Positions 15,989 to 23,908 of a stretch of DNA of 64,000 nucleotides are shown one piece after another (position 1 is the stretch's first letter; each line of letters begins with the position of its first letter). Made by a program: the position numbers and the translations under genes. The notes under the pieces are model-generated. The model searched no databases, was not told the origin of the DNA, and saw only the letters and a list, made by a program, of their open reading frames with translations. The DNA comes from Paenibacillus sp. 1011MAR3C5 (GTDB lineage: Bacteria; Bacillota; Bacilli; Paenibacillales; Paenibacillaceae): positions 372,001-436,000 of the forward strand of contig NZ_QZCF01000005.1 of NCBI RefSeq assembly GCF_003591485.1, given 5' to 3'.

Positions 15989-16813
15989 ATGCTCACAATC
16001 GGTGAATTCTCGAAAATATGCGGCGTATCCACAAAGACGCTGCGCTATTATGCGGAGGTGGGATTGATCCATCCCGAGGTAGTCAATCCGGAAAGCGGCT
16101 ACCGGTATTACTCCATCCGACAGCTTAAGACGATGCTGCTTATCAACCGCTTGAAATCGTATCACTTCTCGCTGGATGAGATTAGAACAATGCTGGAATG
16201 GGAAGCGGATCAGACTGATGAGAAGCTGGCCTCTGCTCTCCAGCGCAAAGCCAGCGATCTGCAGCAACAGATTGATGCGTATACCTTGACGCTGAATCAA
16301 CTAAAGAAGGATGCCGATCAGCTGCATAGAGGTATTCCGATGATGGCTTATCTGGATGGCATTGAAGTTCAATTGGTGGAAACGGGGCCGATGAATCTGC
16401 TTTACACACGCCAATTGCTGAGAGGGGAGGACTATGAGGCTGGGTACGGAATGTACTTCGGCAAACTCTATGAAAAAATTGCGAAAGACAAGCTGACGCT
16501 GCACGGTACGCCGATGACGCTTTATCACAGCCCGGAGTTCAATCCGTCCGGCAACGATACCGAATTCGCAATCCCGGTGAAAGAGATCGTAACCGGAACG
16601 CGAGACTTTCAAGGCGGTTTATGCGCGAGGTCCGTGCTGAAGGGCTCCTATGCCGGGATGCCGTCCGTGCTTGCCAGATTGAGAGAATGGATCGAAAACG
16701 AAGGGTTCGAGATCATCAGGGCGCCTTATGAAATCTATGTGACTGATCCCATGCAGACAGCCGACCCGGAAGATAATGTGACAGAGGTTTATTTTCCCGT
16801 CAGGAAGAAGTAA
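15989..16813 (+). CDS. MerR family regulator with GyrI-like effector domain
   Basis: A regulator of 274 residues: MerR winged helix-turn-helix (MLTIGEFSKICGVSTKTLRYYAEVGLI to about residue 70), a coiled dimer helix (about 75-115), and a C-terminal GyrI-like/BmrR-type ligand pocket (about 120-270, ending VTEVYFPVRK). This layout matches multidrug-sensing BmrR/BltR. The start follows GGGGGTG. Its stop overlaps the next frame by one base, suggesting co-transcription with the serine hydrolase. The effector is unknown; BmrR-type pockets bind lipophilic cations. Confidence 0.85.
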   Translation: MLTIGEFSKICGVSTKTLRYYAEVGLIHPEVVNPESGYRYYSIRQLKTMLLINRLKSYHFSLDEIRTMLEWEADQTDEKLASALQRKASDLQQQIDAYTLTLNQLKKDADQLHRGIPMMAYLDGIEVQLVETGPMNLLYTRQLLRGEDYEAGYGMYFGKLYEKIAKDKLTLHGTPMTLYHSPEFNPSGNDTEFAIPVKEIVTGTRDFQGGLCARSVLKGSYAGMPSVLARLREWIENEGFEIIRAPYEIYVTDPMQTADPEDNVTEVYFPVRKK

Positions 16814-16866
16814 TGGAGCAGCATATGTTGTTGCCAAATAAATTGATGCAGCATAGGGGGAGAAAC

Positions 16867-17889
16867 ATGCCTGACAATGAGTGGAATAACTATAAGGAAA
16901 CATCCCTCCAAATGGCGGAAGGCTCGACGAGCCTGTCCGGATTGGATGAGCTAATAGCAGCAGATTATAGTAATATTACAGGTATTGTGGCAATGAGAGA
17001 CGGTTCTATTGCGTATGAACACTATTATAACGGCTTTGGCCCCGAAGATAAGCATCACGTCGCCTCGGTTACGAAGAGTGTGCTGTCTGCCTTGATTGGC
17101 ATCGCTGTTGACAAAGGACATATAGCTGATGAAAATGCCAGGGTACTGGACTTCTTCCCCGAATATACACCTTCCGGGGCGGAGGCTGACGGGCAAGGGG
17201 AGAACATTACGATCCGCCATCTGCTTACGATGACGGCGCCTTATCCATTTACGGATTGGCAGGAGCCGCTGGATCAAATGTGTATGCAGCCTGATTGGAT
17301 CAAGTATTCGCTGGATATGCTCGGCCAGGGTGGCGGAGAGGTCGGCGCTTTCAAATATAGTACCGCTGGAGCGCACTTGCTATCGGCTATTCTAACTCGC
17401 ACCACCGGCCAAAGCGCGCGTGAATTCGCCAACCACTATTTATTTGGCTTGGCCGGGATGCAGACGATTCCGGGTTATCCAATGAAGGCTTATGGCTTTG
17501 ACGAGCTGTTCGGCCAGGGGGTAAGGGGTTGGGTTCATGATCCGGGGCATTATTCGACGGGCGGATGGGGACTAACGCTAACGACTCGCGATATGGCACA
17601 ATTCGGACTATTGTATATCAATAACGGCAAACGGGATCAGCTGCAAGTTATACCGCAGAGCTGGGTGGAGAAATCCGTGGCGATGAATAAGAATCAATAC
17701 GGCTATCTCTGGTGGCTGCGCAATGAAGACGGCCTTCGAACCTTCTCCGCCATGGGAGATGGGGGCAATATGATCTGCTGCTTGCCTGAGCAACACATGG
17801 TTATTGCGATCTCCTCATCCTTTATGATGAATCCGCGTGATCGCTGGTCTCTGATTAAGGAACATCTGCTGCCGGCGTTAGATAGCTAG
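16867..17889 (+). CDS. Class C beta-lactamase-fold serine hydrolase
   Basis: A serine hydrolase of 340 residues with no signal peptide. The catalytic SxxK motif is SVTK (about residue 73), the second motif is YST in FKYSTAGAHL (about residue 165) and a GDGGN segment near residue 300 takes the place of the KTG box. Such enzymes include esterases, D-aminopeptidases and antibiotic-modifying homologues; resistance should not be assumed. The ATG at 16867 follows GGGGGAGA; an upstream ATG at 16813 overlaps the MerR stop but lacks a ribosome binding site. It is the likely MerR-controlled partner gene. Confidence 0.8.
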   Translation: MPDNEWNNYKETSLQMAEGSTSLSGLDELIAADYSNITGIVAMRDGSIAYEHYYNGFGPEDKHHVASVTKSVLSALIGIAVDKGHIADENARVLDFFPEYTPSGAEADGQGENITIRHLLTMTAPYPFTDWQEPLDQMCMQPDWIKYSLDMLGQGGGEVGAFKYSTAGAHLLSAILTRTTGQSAREFANHYLFGLAGMQTIPGYPMKAYGFDELFGQGVRGWVHDPGHYSTGGWGLTLTTRDMAQFGLLYINNGKRDQLQVIPQSWVEKSVAMNKNQYGYLWWLRNEDGLRTFSAMGDGGNMICCLPEQHMVIAISSSFMMNPRDRWSLIKEHLLPALDS

Positions 17890-17892
17890 AAC

Positions 17893-17923
17893 AAGCCCTT
17901 CGACAAGCGGTCGAAGGGCTTTT
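17893..17923 (+). terminator. Rho-independent terminator
   Basis: AGCCCTTCGAC and GTCGAAGGGCT form an 11-bp perfect stem followed by TTTT, between convergent genes. Confidence 0.75.
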
Positions 17924-17941
17924 CAAGCCTAACTATACAAG

Positions 17942-18292
17942 TTATGAGTAGGAAGTAGGCATCAGATGGACATTATCCAGCGTGCAATTGTAGTTGCTGT
18001 ACGTGAAGTCGGTAATATAGTTGCCTGACAAATAGCCAACCGGAATTCTCAGCTCGGTGTAGGAACCGGATACCGTCCGTGTTGTTTGGTAGACTAATGT
18101 GCCAGGCTGACCGTATGGATCGGCGTAGTGCAGCTTGATCGTCACTTCGCATGGCGTACTGGAGAAACAAAGAATACCGGCTCTCAGGTCGTAGTTACCG
18201 GCCGGGTTCACGACATGATAACCGCCATCGGCTGAAGCCGTCGCGGCAAAAGCGAAAAATACAGTCAACAATACCACTATCATTTTCTTCAT
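17942..18292 (-). CDS. Small secreted protein with Cys residues
   Basis: A secreted protein of 116 residues. Residues 1-21 form a signal peptide (MKKMIVVLL, core, TASA cleaved before DGGY). The mature part is beta-rich with three Cys (ILCFSSTPCE and YNCTLDN), so at least one disulfide is possible outside the cell. The start follows GAAGGAGG. No family is recognised; the arrangement resembles a small beta-sandwich binding module. It is transcribed away from the penicillin-binding protein gene. Confidence 0.6.
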   Translation of the reverse strand: MKKMIVVLLTVFFAFAATASADGGYHVVNPAGNYDLRAGILCFSSTPCEVTIKLHYADPYGQPGTLVYQTTRTVSGSYTELRIPVGYLSGNYITDFTYSNYNCTLDNVHLMPTSYS

Positions 18293-18599
18293 CTTATAGC
18301 CTCCTTCGAATTGAACTGCTGGCTAAGCCTAATGGTTTGCAAATGAACCTTCATCCCTCCCTACACCCCGATTTGCCGGCCTCATTCCACAAAAAAACCG
18401 CTTGCCAGATCCATAACGAGAGTCACAATCGTCTCATATCAAAGCGGACCTGCTTGCGGTTAATTTCTATTATATTCCAATTATGCGGACCGGACATGGG
18501 GATAATGGATGTCTTTGCATGGTAGGCCGAACGACTCAAATCGCCGCTCCCTTACGAATGTTTATCTATATAGATAAGAAATACGGGGGGACTATAGGA

Positions 18600-20687
18600 A
18601 TGAGCAAGTCATCAAAAGTGAACCAAAAGAAACGAATCGGGTTATGGAAAAAGGGGCTAGTGCTGCTTGGATTGGTCCTGCTGCTGCTCGGCGTCTCCAG
18701 CTGGATCGGGCTTCGGATGCTTGTATCAGCCCAGGATGTGACGCGGCTGGATGAGCCGCTGCCTGCGCCTACGGTCATATATGATGATAAAGGACAAGAA
18801 GCGGTCATCATTTCGTTGAACGAAATTGAGCCTGTCGCTTTCGAGGAGATTCCAAAGCATATGATTGATGCGATTGTCGCTGTGGAGGACAGAAGATTTT
18901 ACGAGCATGAAGGCATGGATATATGGGGCATAGGTCGGGCGCTTATGCAGAACGTGACTGCAGGGAAGACCGTTCAAGGCGGAAGCACGATCACCCAGCA
19001 ACTGGCGAAAAATGTGTTCCTGTCCCATGAGAGAACGCTGAAGCGCAAGTGGAATGAGGTGCTGCTTGCCCAAAAAATTGAAGAGCAATATAACAAAGAC
19101 CAGATTATCACGATGTATCTGAACCAGATCTACTTTGGCGAAGGGGCATGGGGCGTTAAGCGTGCAGCGGAAGTGTACTTCGGCAAGTCCGTCGACAGTC
19201 TGACTGAGGCGGAGGCGGCATTACTCGCGGGGTTGGTGAAGGCGCCTTCCGTGCTGTCGCCGTACAAAAGGCCAGAGCAGGCGATCGAGCGCCGCAACGT
19301 GGTACTTTCCCTGCTTAAGAATCAAGGCTATCTCGATCAGCAAGCCTATGATCAAGCCATCAAAGAGACGCTTACGCTTCGTGAATCCAGGCCGAACCGT
19401 ACGGACTCCATTCAATATCCGTATTATACGGATCAGGTCATTCGTGAAGCAATTAGCCAGTACGGCTTGACCGAAAATGATGTGCTGCACGGGGGGCTTC
19501 GTATTTACACGACGCTTAACCCCGGCATGCAGCAGGCTGCCGAGGATGTATTCAAGAATGACAGCCTGTTCCCGGCAAGCATGGGTGATCAACTGATTCA
19601 AGCGGGCGCTATTCTGATCGACCCGAAGACCGGCGGGATTAAGGCAGCGGTGGGCGGCAGAGGCGATCAGCCGTTCCGCGGCTTCAATCGTGCTGTCCAA
19701 TTGCGCAGGCAGCCGGGTTCTACGATCAAGCCGCTTGCTTCATACACGCCAGCGCTGGAGAATGGCTTCCGACCGGATAGCCGTATCTTGGATGAGGCCG
19801 TGCGCTTTGGGAGCTATGAGCCGAAAAACGTAGACAACCGGTTTCACGGAAGGGTGACCCTGTATGAAGCGCTAATCCAGTCGTATAACATTCCCGCCGT
19901 CAAGCTGCTGAATGAGCTCGGAATCGACCGGGGCATCGATGCCTTGACTCGCTTCGGCATTCCGCTTGAAGCGGATGACCGGACGCTTGGTTTGGCGCTT
20001 GGCGGCATGAAGCACGGCGTGTCTCCGCAGCATATGGCGGAGGCGTACGGGGCGTTCGCCAATGACGGGAACCGCCTGAGCAGCCATGCCATCGTGCGAA
20101 TTGAATCCGCTGATGGAACTGTCATTGCGGTGCGTAAGGAGGAAGCGGGGACCGAAGCTATAGCTCCTGAGGTAGCCCGGATGATGACCGCAATGCTGCA
20201 AGGCGTGGTGCAGAGCGGCAGCGGTAAGGCAGCCGCGATTGCTGACCGAGAGGTCGCGGGCAAGACTGGAACGACCGAGATGCCTGGCGTTGCAGGCGGC
20301 GCAAGAGACAACTGGTTTGTCGGTTATACGCCTCAGCTAGTCGGGGCTGTCTGGCTTGGGTATGACCATCCAGATGCCAATCATTATTTGACTACTTCCT
20401 CGAAGGCGGCAGCAGTTGTGTTCCAGGCGATGATGAGTCAAGCTCTGCAAGACCAACCGATTATTTCGTTCCCTGTCATGAAGGGGTTGATCCCGGACAA
20501 GCAGGATTCTGCCATATCGGAAGACGAGAAGAAAGGGCATAAGTACAAAAAGAAGGAAAGGGAAGAGCGAAAGAAAAAGAAAGAACGGGAGAAGGAAGAG
20601 AAAAAGCGCAAGAAAGAGCAGGAGAAGAAGAAACGGGAGCATAAGGAAAGAGAGAGGGACGATAACAACAATAATGACAATGATTGA
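18600..20687 (+). CDS. Class A penicillin-binding protein with charged tail
   Basis: A bifunctional peptidoglycan synthase of 695 residues: N-terminal membrane anchor (about 16-38), GT51 glycosyltransferase (EDRRFYEHEGMD near 97-108; QGGSTITQQLAKN), and a transpeptidase with PGSTIKPL (SxxK), SYN and KTGTTE in order. It polymerises and cross-links lipid II at the membrane. The last 55 or so residues are almost entirely Lys, Glu and Arg, ending in Asp/Asn, a tail not needed for catalysis. The ATG at 18600 is the best start before the anchor; GGGGGG lies 10 nt upstream. The longer frame from 18483 has no signal. Confidence 0.9.
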   Translation: MSKSSKVNQKKRIGLWKKGLVLLGLVLLLLGVSSWIGLRMLVSAQDVTRLDEPLPAPTVIYDDKGQEAVIISLNEIEPVAFEEIPKHMIDAIVAVEDRRFYEHEGMDIWGIGRALMQNVTAGKTVQGGSTITQQLAKNVFLSHERTLKRKWNEVLLAQKIEEQYNKDQIITMYLNQIYFGEGAWGVKRAAEVYFGKSVDSLTEAEAALLAGLVKAPSVLSPYKRPEQAIERRNVVLSLLKNQGYLDQQAYDQAIKETLTLRESRPNRTDSIQYPYYTDQVIREAISQYGLTENDVLHGGLRIYTTLNPGMQQAAEDVFKNDSLFPASMGDQLIQAGAILIDPKTGGIKAAVGGRGDQPFRGFNRAVQLRRQPGSTIKPLASYTPALENGFRPDSRILDEAVRFGSYEPKNVDNRFHGRVTLYEALIQSYNIPAVKLLNELGIDRGIDALTRFGIPLEADDRTLGLALGGMKHGVSPQHMAEAYGAFANDGNRLSSHAIVRIESADGTVIAVRKEEAGTEAIAPEVARMMTAMLQGVVQSGSGKAAAIADREVAGKTGTTEMPGVAGGARDNWFVGYTPQLVGAVWLGYDHPDANHYLTTSSKAAAVVFQAMMSQALQDQPIISFPVMKGLIPDKQDSAISEDEKKGHKYKKKEREERKKKKEREKEEKKRKKEQEKKKREHKERERDDNNNNDND

Positions 20688-20711
20688 GATCGACGTCTTG
20701 CCTCCAAAAAT

Positions 20712-20751
20712 ATCGTTTCTATAGACGCGGATTTGAACCTATGGAAACGAT
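20712..20751. repeat. Near-perfect inverted repeat
   Basis: ATCGTTTCTATAG (20712-20724) pairs with CTATGGAAACGAT (20739-20751) with one mismatch and a 14-nt loop. There is no T-run on the plus side; on the minus strand ATTTTTGG follows the stem. It may be a weak terminator after the penicillin-binding protein gene or a control element for the next small gene. Confidence 0.5.
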
Positions 20752-20775
20752 TGGGTAGAATAAGAGAATAATAGT

Positions 20776-20994
20776 TTGCGAAGGGGGCTGCGGAATGACG
20801 GCAACGGGCGGCTGGAAGGCGGAGAGATTCTTTACGTGCCGGATTCGGATGAGCTGTACTTCTTCGATACGACTTCAGTCAACGAGCATCATGAGTTCAA
20901 CGTCATGCAATATGATTTGATGAACGGAATCATAGACGTATATGCTCCTACGTTTGCAGACTTCCTGGAGCAATTAATCGATCGATGGGGGTGA
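20776..20994 (+). CDS. SMI1/KNR4-like C-terminal fragment, possibly frameshifted
   Basis: A protein of 72 residues if it starts at TTG 20776. The segment ELYFFDTTSV ... VMQYDLMNGIIDVYAPTFADFLEQLI matches the C-terminal part of SMI1/KNR4 (SUKH) proteins, which often serve as immunity proteins; the N-terminal half of the domain is absent. An ATG at 20795 has a well-placed AAGGGGG site but is in another frame. Removing one GA from GGAGAGATT (20821-20829) would join it to the domain frame, so a dinucleotide insertion may have broken a mini-gene. It is followed closely by the cupin gene. Confidence 0.45.
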   Translation: MRRGLRNDGNGRLEGGEILYVPDSDELYFFDTTSVNEHHEFNVMQYDLMNGIIDVYAPTFADFLEQLIDRWG

Positions 20995-21004
20995 GACGAG
21001 CAAG

Positions 21005-21538
21005 ATGACCGGATCAAAACCTATGAAGAATGAGCTGCGTTATCCGGATGGCCGCACTATCATTTGCAAGGCATGGGATACGGATCAAGACGGCGAGTAT
21101 TTGATGGTGGAGCATCGGATGACCCAGAAGGGGGCCATTAACGGTCCTCATTGGCATCCGGTATTGACGGAGCGGTTCATGATTGAGCAAGGGACCATTC
21201 ACTTCAAAGTAGACGGAGATGTGATGGCGGCCGGTCCCGGTTCCATCGTATCGGTATGGCCCCGCCAGGTTCATCAATTCTGGAAGGAAGATGATGAACT
21301 GCTTGTGATGCGACATGAAATTCGTCCGCCAGGCAATCACTGGCGAATGTTCGAGCTGATTCATAAGCTGGAGACGGAAGGACTTATGAATCGCAAGGGC
21401 ATCCCGCGCAATCCGCTTTGGCTTGGCGCTGCATGGGCGTCTATGGACGGCTACATCGCCGGTCCGCCTAGATTTGTGCAAAAAGTGCTGTTGGGCGGCT
21501 TAGGCCGACTTGCCAAGGCATTCGGTTACAAAGTGTAA
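21005..21538 (+). CDS. Cupin domain protein
   Basis: A single-domain cupin of 177 residues. Motif 1 is HWHPVLTERFMIEQG (about residues 45-59) with two His and a Glu as metal ligands; motif 2 is PGSIVSVWPRQVHQF (about 75-90). A C-terminal helical tail of about 70 residues follows, with a weakly hydrophobic LLGGLGRLAKAFG end. Such cupins bind small ligands or catalyse dioxygenase or isomerase steps; substrate is unknown. The start follows GGGGGTGAG. It may be co-transcribed with the SMI1-like fragment upstream and ends at a terminator. Confidence 0.75.
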   Translation: MTGSKPMKNELRYPDGRTIICKAWDTDQDGEYLMVEHRMTQKGAINGPHWHPVLTERFMIEQGTIHFKVDGDVMAAGPGSIVSVWPRQVHQFWKEDDELLVMRHEIRPPGNHWRMFELIHKLETEGLMNRKGIPRNPLWLGAAWASMDGYIAGPPRFVQKVLLGGLGRLAKAFGYKV

Positions 21539-21566
21539 GCAAAGGCACTTAAAATGCCTGTGATCC

Positions 21567-21591
21567 AAACCGTGCCTTGCGCGGTTTTTTT
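21567..21591 (+). terminator. Rho-independent terminator
   Basis: AAACCGTGC pairs with GCGCGGTTT (one G-T pair) around CTT, followed by a run of T. Confidence 0.75.
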
Positions 21592-21726
21592 GCTGTTTCT
21601 TAATCAGGAGTTTACCGCAAGGTCTTGATCAGATGAAGAAATAAGGTTTTGTTCATAAGTGCGTAACGTCCTTATTTGTTATTCATGTCTTGGTCAAGAG
21701 ATTGCTAAGAAAATACGCCTAAAGGC

Positions 21727-21757
21727 TTGACTTGGTGTTAACTTCAGCGTTTAAACT
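21727..21757 (+). promoter_or_regulatory. MerR-type promoter of the aldo/keto reductase gene
   Basis: TTGACT (21727-21732) and TAAACT (21752-21757) are spaced by 19 bp. The spacer holds TGGTGTTAACTTCA, an imperfect dyad centred on GTTAAC, as in aldehyde-responsive MerR (AdhR/NmlR-type) promoters. No MerR gene is adjacent; the one at 15989 is 6 kb away and has a different dyad. Confidence 0.5.
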
Positions 21758-21792
21758 AAGGTATAGGACCAGTCAAAGGAGTGAGCCATCGG

Positions 21793-22773
21793 ATGGAATA
21801 TGTGAAACTGGGAAATACCGGATTGGATGTATCTCGTATATGTTTGGGATGTATGGGATTTGGCGTAGCTGAACGGTGGGTCCATCCTTGGGTGCTGGAT
21901 GGGGATAGAAGCAGGCCCATTCTGAAGAAGGCGCTGGAGTTGGGCATCAATTTTTTTGACACGGCCAATGTGTATTCAGATGGAACTAGCGAGGAAATCG
22001 TGGGCAGGGCTTTAAAAGATTACGCCAATCGGGATGAAATCGTTCTCGCGACGAAGGTTCACTTCCGCATGCATGCCGGGCCCAATGGCGCAGGCCTGTC
22101 CCGCAAAGCGATTATGAGCGAAATCGATAAAAGTCTCAAGCGTCTCGGTACGGATTATGTGGATCTGTACCAGATCCACCGATGGGATTACCAGACACCG
22201 ATCGAAGAAACAATGGAAGCTCTTCATGATGTGGTGAAGGCGGGAAAGGCGAGATATATCGGCGCTTCGGCGATGTATGCCTGGCAATTCCAGAAGGCGC
22301 TGCATGTAGCGGAGCGCAATGGGTGGACCCGGTTCGTATCGATGCAAAACCATCTTAATCTGCTGTATCGTGAAGAGGAGAGAGAGATGCTCCCGTTGTG
22401 CAGGGAGGAGAAGATTGGCGTGATTCCATATAGTCCGCTCGCGTCTGGAAGATTGACTCGCGACTGGGCGGAGACTACGCATCGATCCGAGACGGATCAG
22501 GTACAGCGGTCCAAATACGATGCGACAGCGGATACAGATCGGCTAATCGTAGAGCGGGTAGCAGCGATTGCGGATCAACGCAGCGTGCCTCGCGTACAAA
22601 TCGCATTAGCTTGGCTGTTCCAGAAACAGCCGGTAACCGCACCTATTATAGGGGCTACGAAAGTCTCGCATCTGGAAGATGCCCATGCGGCACTTTCCCT
22701 TAAGCTGACGGCAGAGGAAGTAGCCTCGCTTGAGGAGCCATATGTTCCTCATCGAATTGTTGGTTTTGAATAA
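21793..22773 (+). CDS. Aldo/keto reductase (YajO-like)
   Basis: An NADPH-dependent oxidoreductase of 326 residues. Catalytic residues are seen in order: Asp and Tyr in DTANVYSDG, Lys in LATKVHF, His in YQIHRWD. The C-terminal cofactor loop PIIGATKVSHLEDA is intact. The GAGLSRKAIMSEIDKSLKRLGTDYVDLY block is typical of the YajO/AKR11-like branch acting on aldehydes and ketones. The ATG at 21793 lies 11 nt from AAAGGAG; the GTG at 21781 is too close. The gene is alone and behind a MerR-like promoter, suggesting induction by reactive aldehydes. Confidence 0.88.
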   Translation: MEYVKLGNTGLDVSRICLGCMGFGVAERWVHPWVLDGDRSRPILKKALELGINFFDTANVYSDGTSEEIVGRALKDYANRDEIVLATKVHFRMHAGPNGAGLSRKAIMSEIDKSLKRLGTDYVDLYQIHRWDYQTPIEETMEALHDVVKAGKARYIGASAMYAWQFQKALHVAERNGWTRFVSMQNHLNLLYREEEREMLPLCREEKIGVIPYSPLASGRLTRDWAETTHRSETDQVQRSKYDATADTDRLIVERVAAIADQRSVPRVQIALAWLFQKQPVTAPIIGATKVSHLEDAHAALSLKLTAEEVASLEEPYVPHRIVGFE

Positions 22774-22792
22774 AAGCTGTTTGGAATGGGAG

Positions 22793-22828
22793 AGCCGCTG
22801 GCTTGCATGCGCAGATCAGCGGTTTTTT
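22793..22828 (+). terminator. Rho-independent terminator
   Basis: GCCGCTG and CAGCGGT pair around a 16-nt loop and are followed by TTTTTT. Confidence 0.65.
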
Positions 22829-22847
22829 CGTATTTGCAGGGACAGGC

Positions 22848-22876
22848 TTGACTATTGGATTTCATCGGATTATATT
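22848..22876 (+). promoter_or_regulatory. SigA promoter
   Basis: TTGACT (22848-22853) and TATATT (22871-22876) are exactly 17 bp apart, 61 bp upstream of the next start. Confidence 0.65.
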
Positions 22877-22937
22877 ATTATTTCTAATAGTGAAGATTAC
22901 GGTCCTACACTAACCTAGATGAACTGGAGGCATTGCC

Positions 22938-23246
22938 ATGAGTCAACGATTCCGCATTACCAGATCCTTTCAAGACCAGGTGGAGGAACAGACCATTTCC
23001 TTAGAGGAATGCAAGCTTTACTTTGCGTCCAAGCCGGACTTTGAATATGAGCCTTCTTTTACGGTGAAAGGACCTGACAGCACCATGACGATTGACGGAG
23101 ATTTCTTCATGTGGAGCTTCGGCGAAGCCAAGATTCCGTTCCGCCATTATATGGGCGATCTGTACGTAGCCGTCTCCAATGAAGCGGTCGTTCCCAAGAT
23201 GATTGAGGTCGCCAGCGACCTTCGGGCCGATCTGACCGAGGGATAA
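22938..23246 (+). CDS. Conserved-looking hypothetical protein
   Basis: A soluble acidic protein of 102 residues with a good ribosome binding site (CTGGAGG) and its own SigA promoter, so it is very likely expressed. Alternating strand and turn pattern (FTVKGPDSTMTIDGDFFMWSFG, FRHYMGDLYVAVS) with one C-terminal helix. No motif, Cys or membrane segment, and I do not recognise the family. Confidence 0.65.
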   Translation: MSQRFRITRSFQDQVEEQTISLEECKLYFASKPDFEYEPSFTVKGPDSTMTIDGDFFMWSFGEAKIPFRHYMGDLYVAVSNEAVVPKMIEVASDLRADLTEG

Positions 23247-23908
23247 GCTCCCTCACTTGCATGGAACGCCATTATGGATCCAATAACGGAAATAAGGCGT
23301 GATCGGGATTGGGGAACTTCATGTCCCATGAGAACAGAAGCCCCAATTCCCAGACGGCAATTATCCAGCCGAGAAACTTTTCTTGTTGTCCGCCGCCGTA
23401 ATTCCTCCGATAGCTTTTTCTTCCATCAAACAAGTGAATGCCTGCGTCTCCATTCCATTCATAAATTTATCGCCTGATCGACAATTTCTTTGCAGTCCCA
23501 GCATACGGGCAATAGTGGCATGCCTATCATTAATGCCATTAACTTTTGAAGCTTTCATAGGAGCAAGCCTTCATGGGCTTATGATTAATCGCGCTTCTTT
23601 CTGGTTTGCGCTAATCAAAAGTGGTTGAATTGATTAACGTCAATAATTATTATCGTTAATTATCGAATCAAGTCGATTGCTGGCTTTGTACCTGTAGGGT
23701 TAGAGGAAGCGAACACTAATACCAAGGCTTAGCAAATAATTAGCAAATCAAGAGAAATATTCGGCCTCATTCTGTGATAAAGTTATTGTGTAGCGTTTAG
23801 GGGGGAGGACAACCAAGCAGCTGTCGTATAGGCAAGATCTTGTTGGGTATAATCGTGAAATAGGTCTCAGTGAACACAAGCAGATAAATCGGAAAGGGTA
23901 CATATACA
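23247..23908. other. Long intergenic region upstream of the MFS gene
   Basis: No convincing gene is present in 662 bp. A minus-strand frame of 65 codons (23361-23558) lacks a ribosome binding site. An AT-rich block at about 23640-23670 contains ATAATTATTATCG and ATTATCG words that vaguely resemble Fur sites. TTAGCAAAT is directly repeated near 23728 and 23740. A long leader from about 23780 holds a GGGGGGAGG ribosome-binding-like site not followed by a usual start codon, and a TATAAT at about 23849. A regulated leader for the efflux gene is possible but unproven. Confidence 0.35.

Noticed and set aside
16867..17889. Antibiotic-resistance beta-lactamase
   Set aside because: No signal peptide and no canonical YxN or KTG motifs; only the general serine-hydrolase fold is supported.
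23361..23558. Minus-strand 65-codon frame in the long intergenic region
   Set aside because: No ribosome binding site and no recognisable motif; could be a remnant but cannot be supported.
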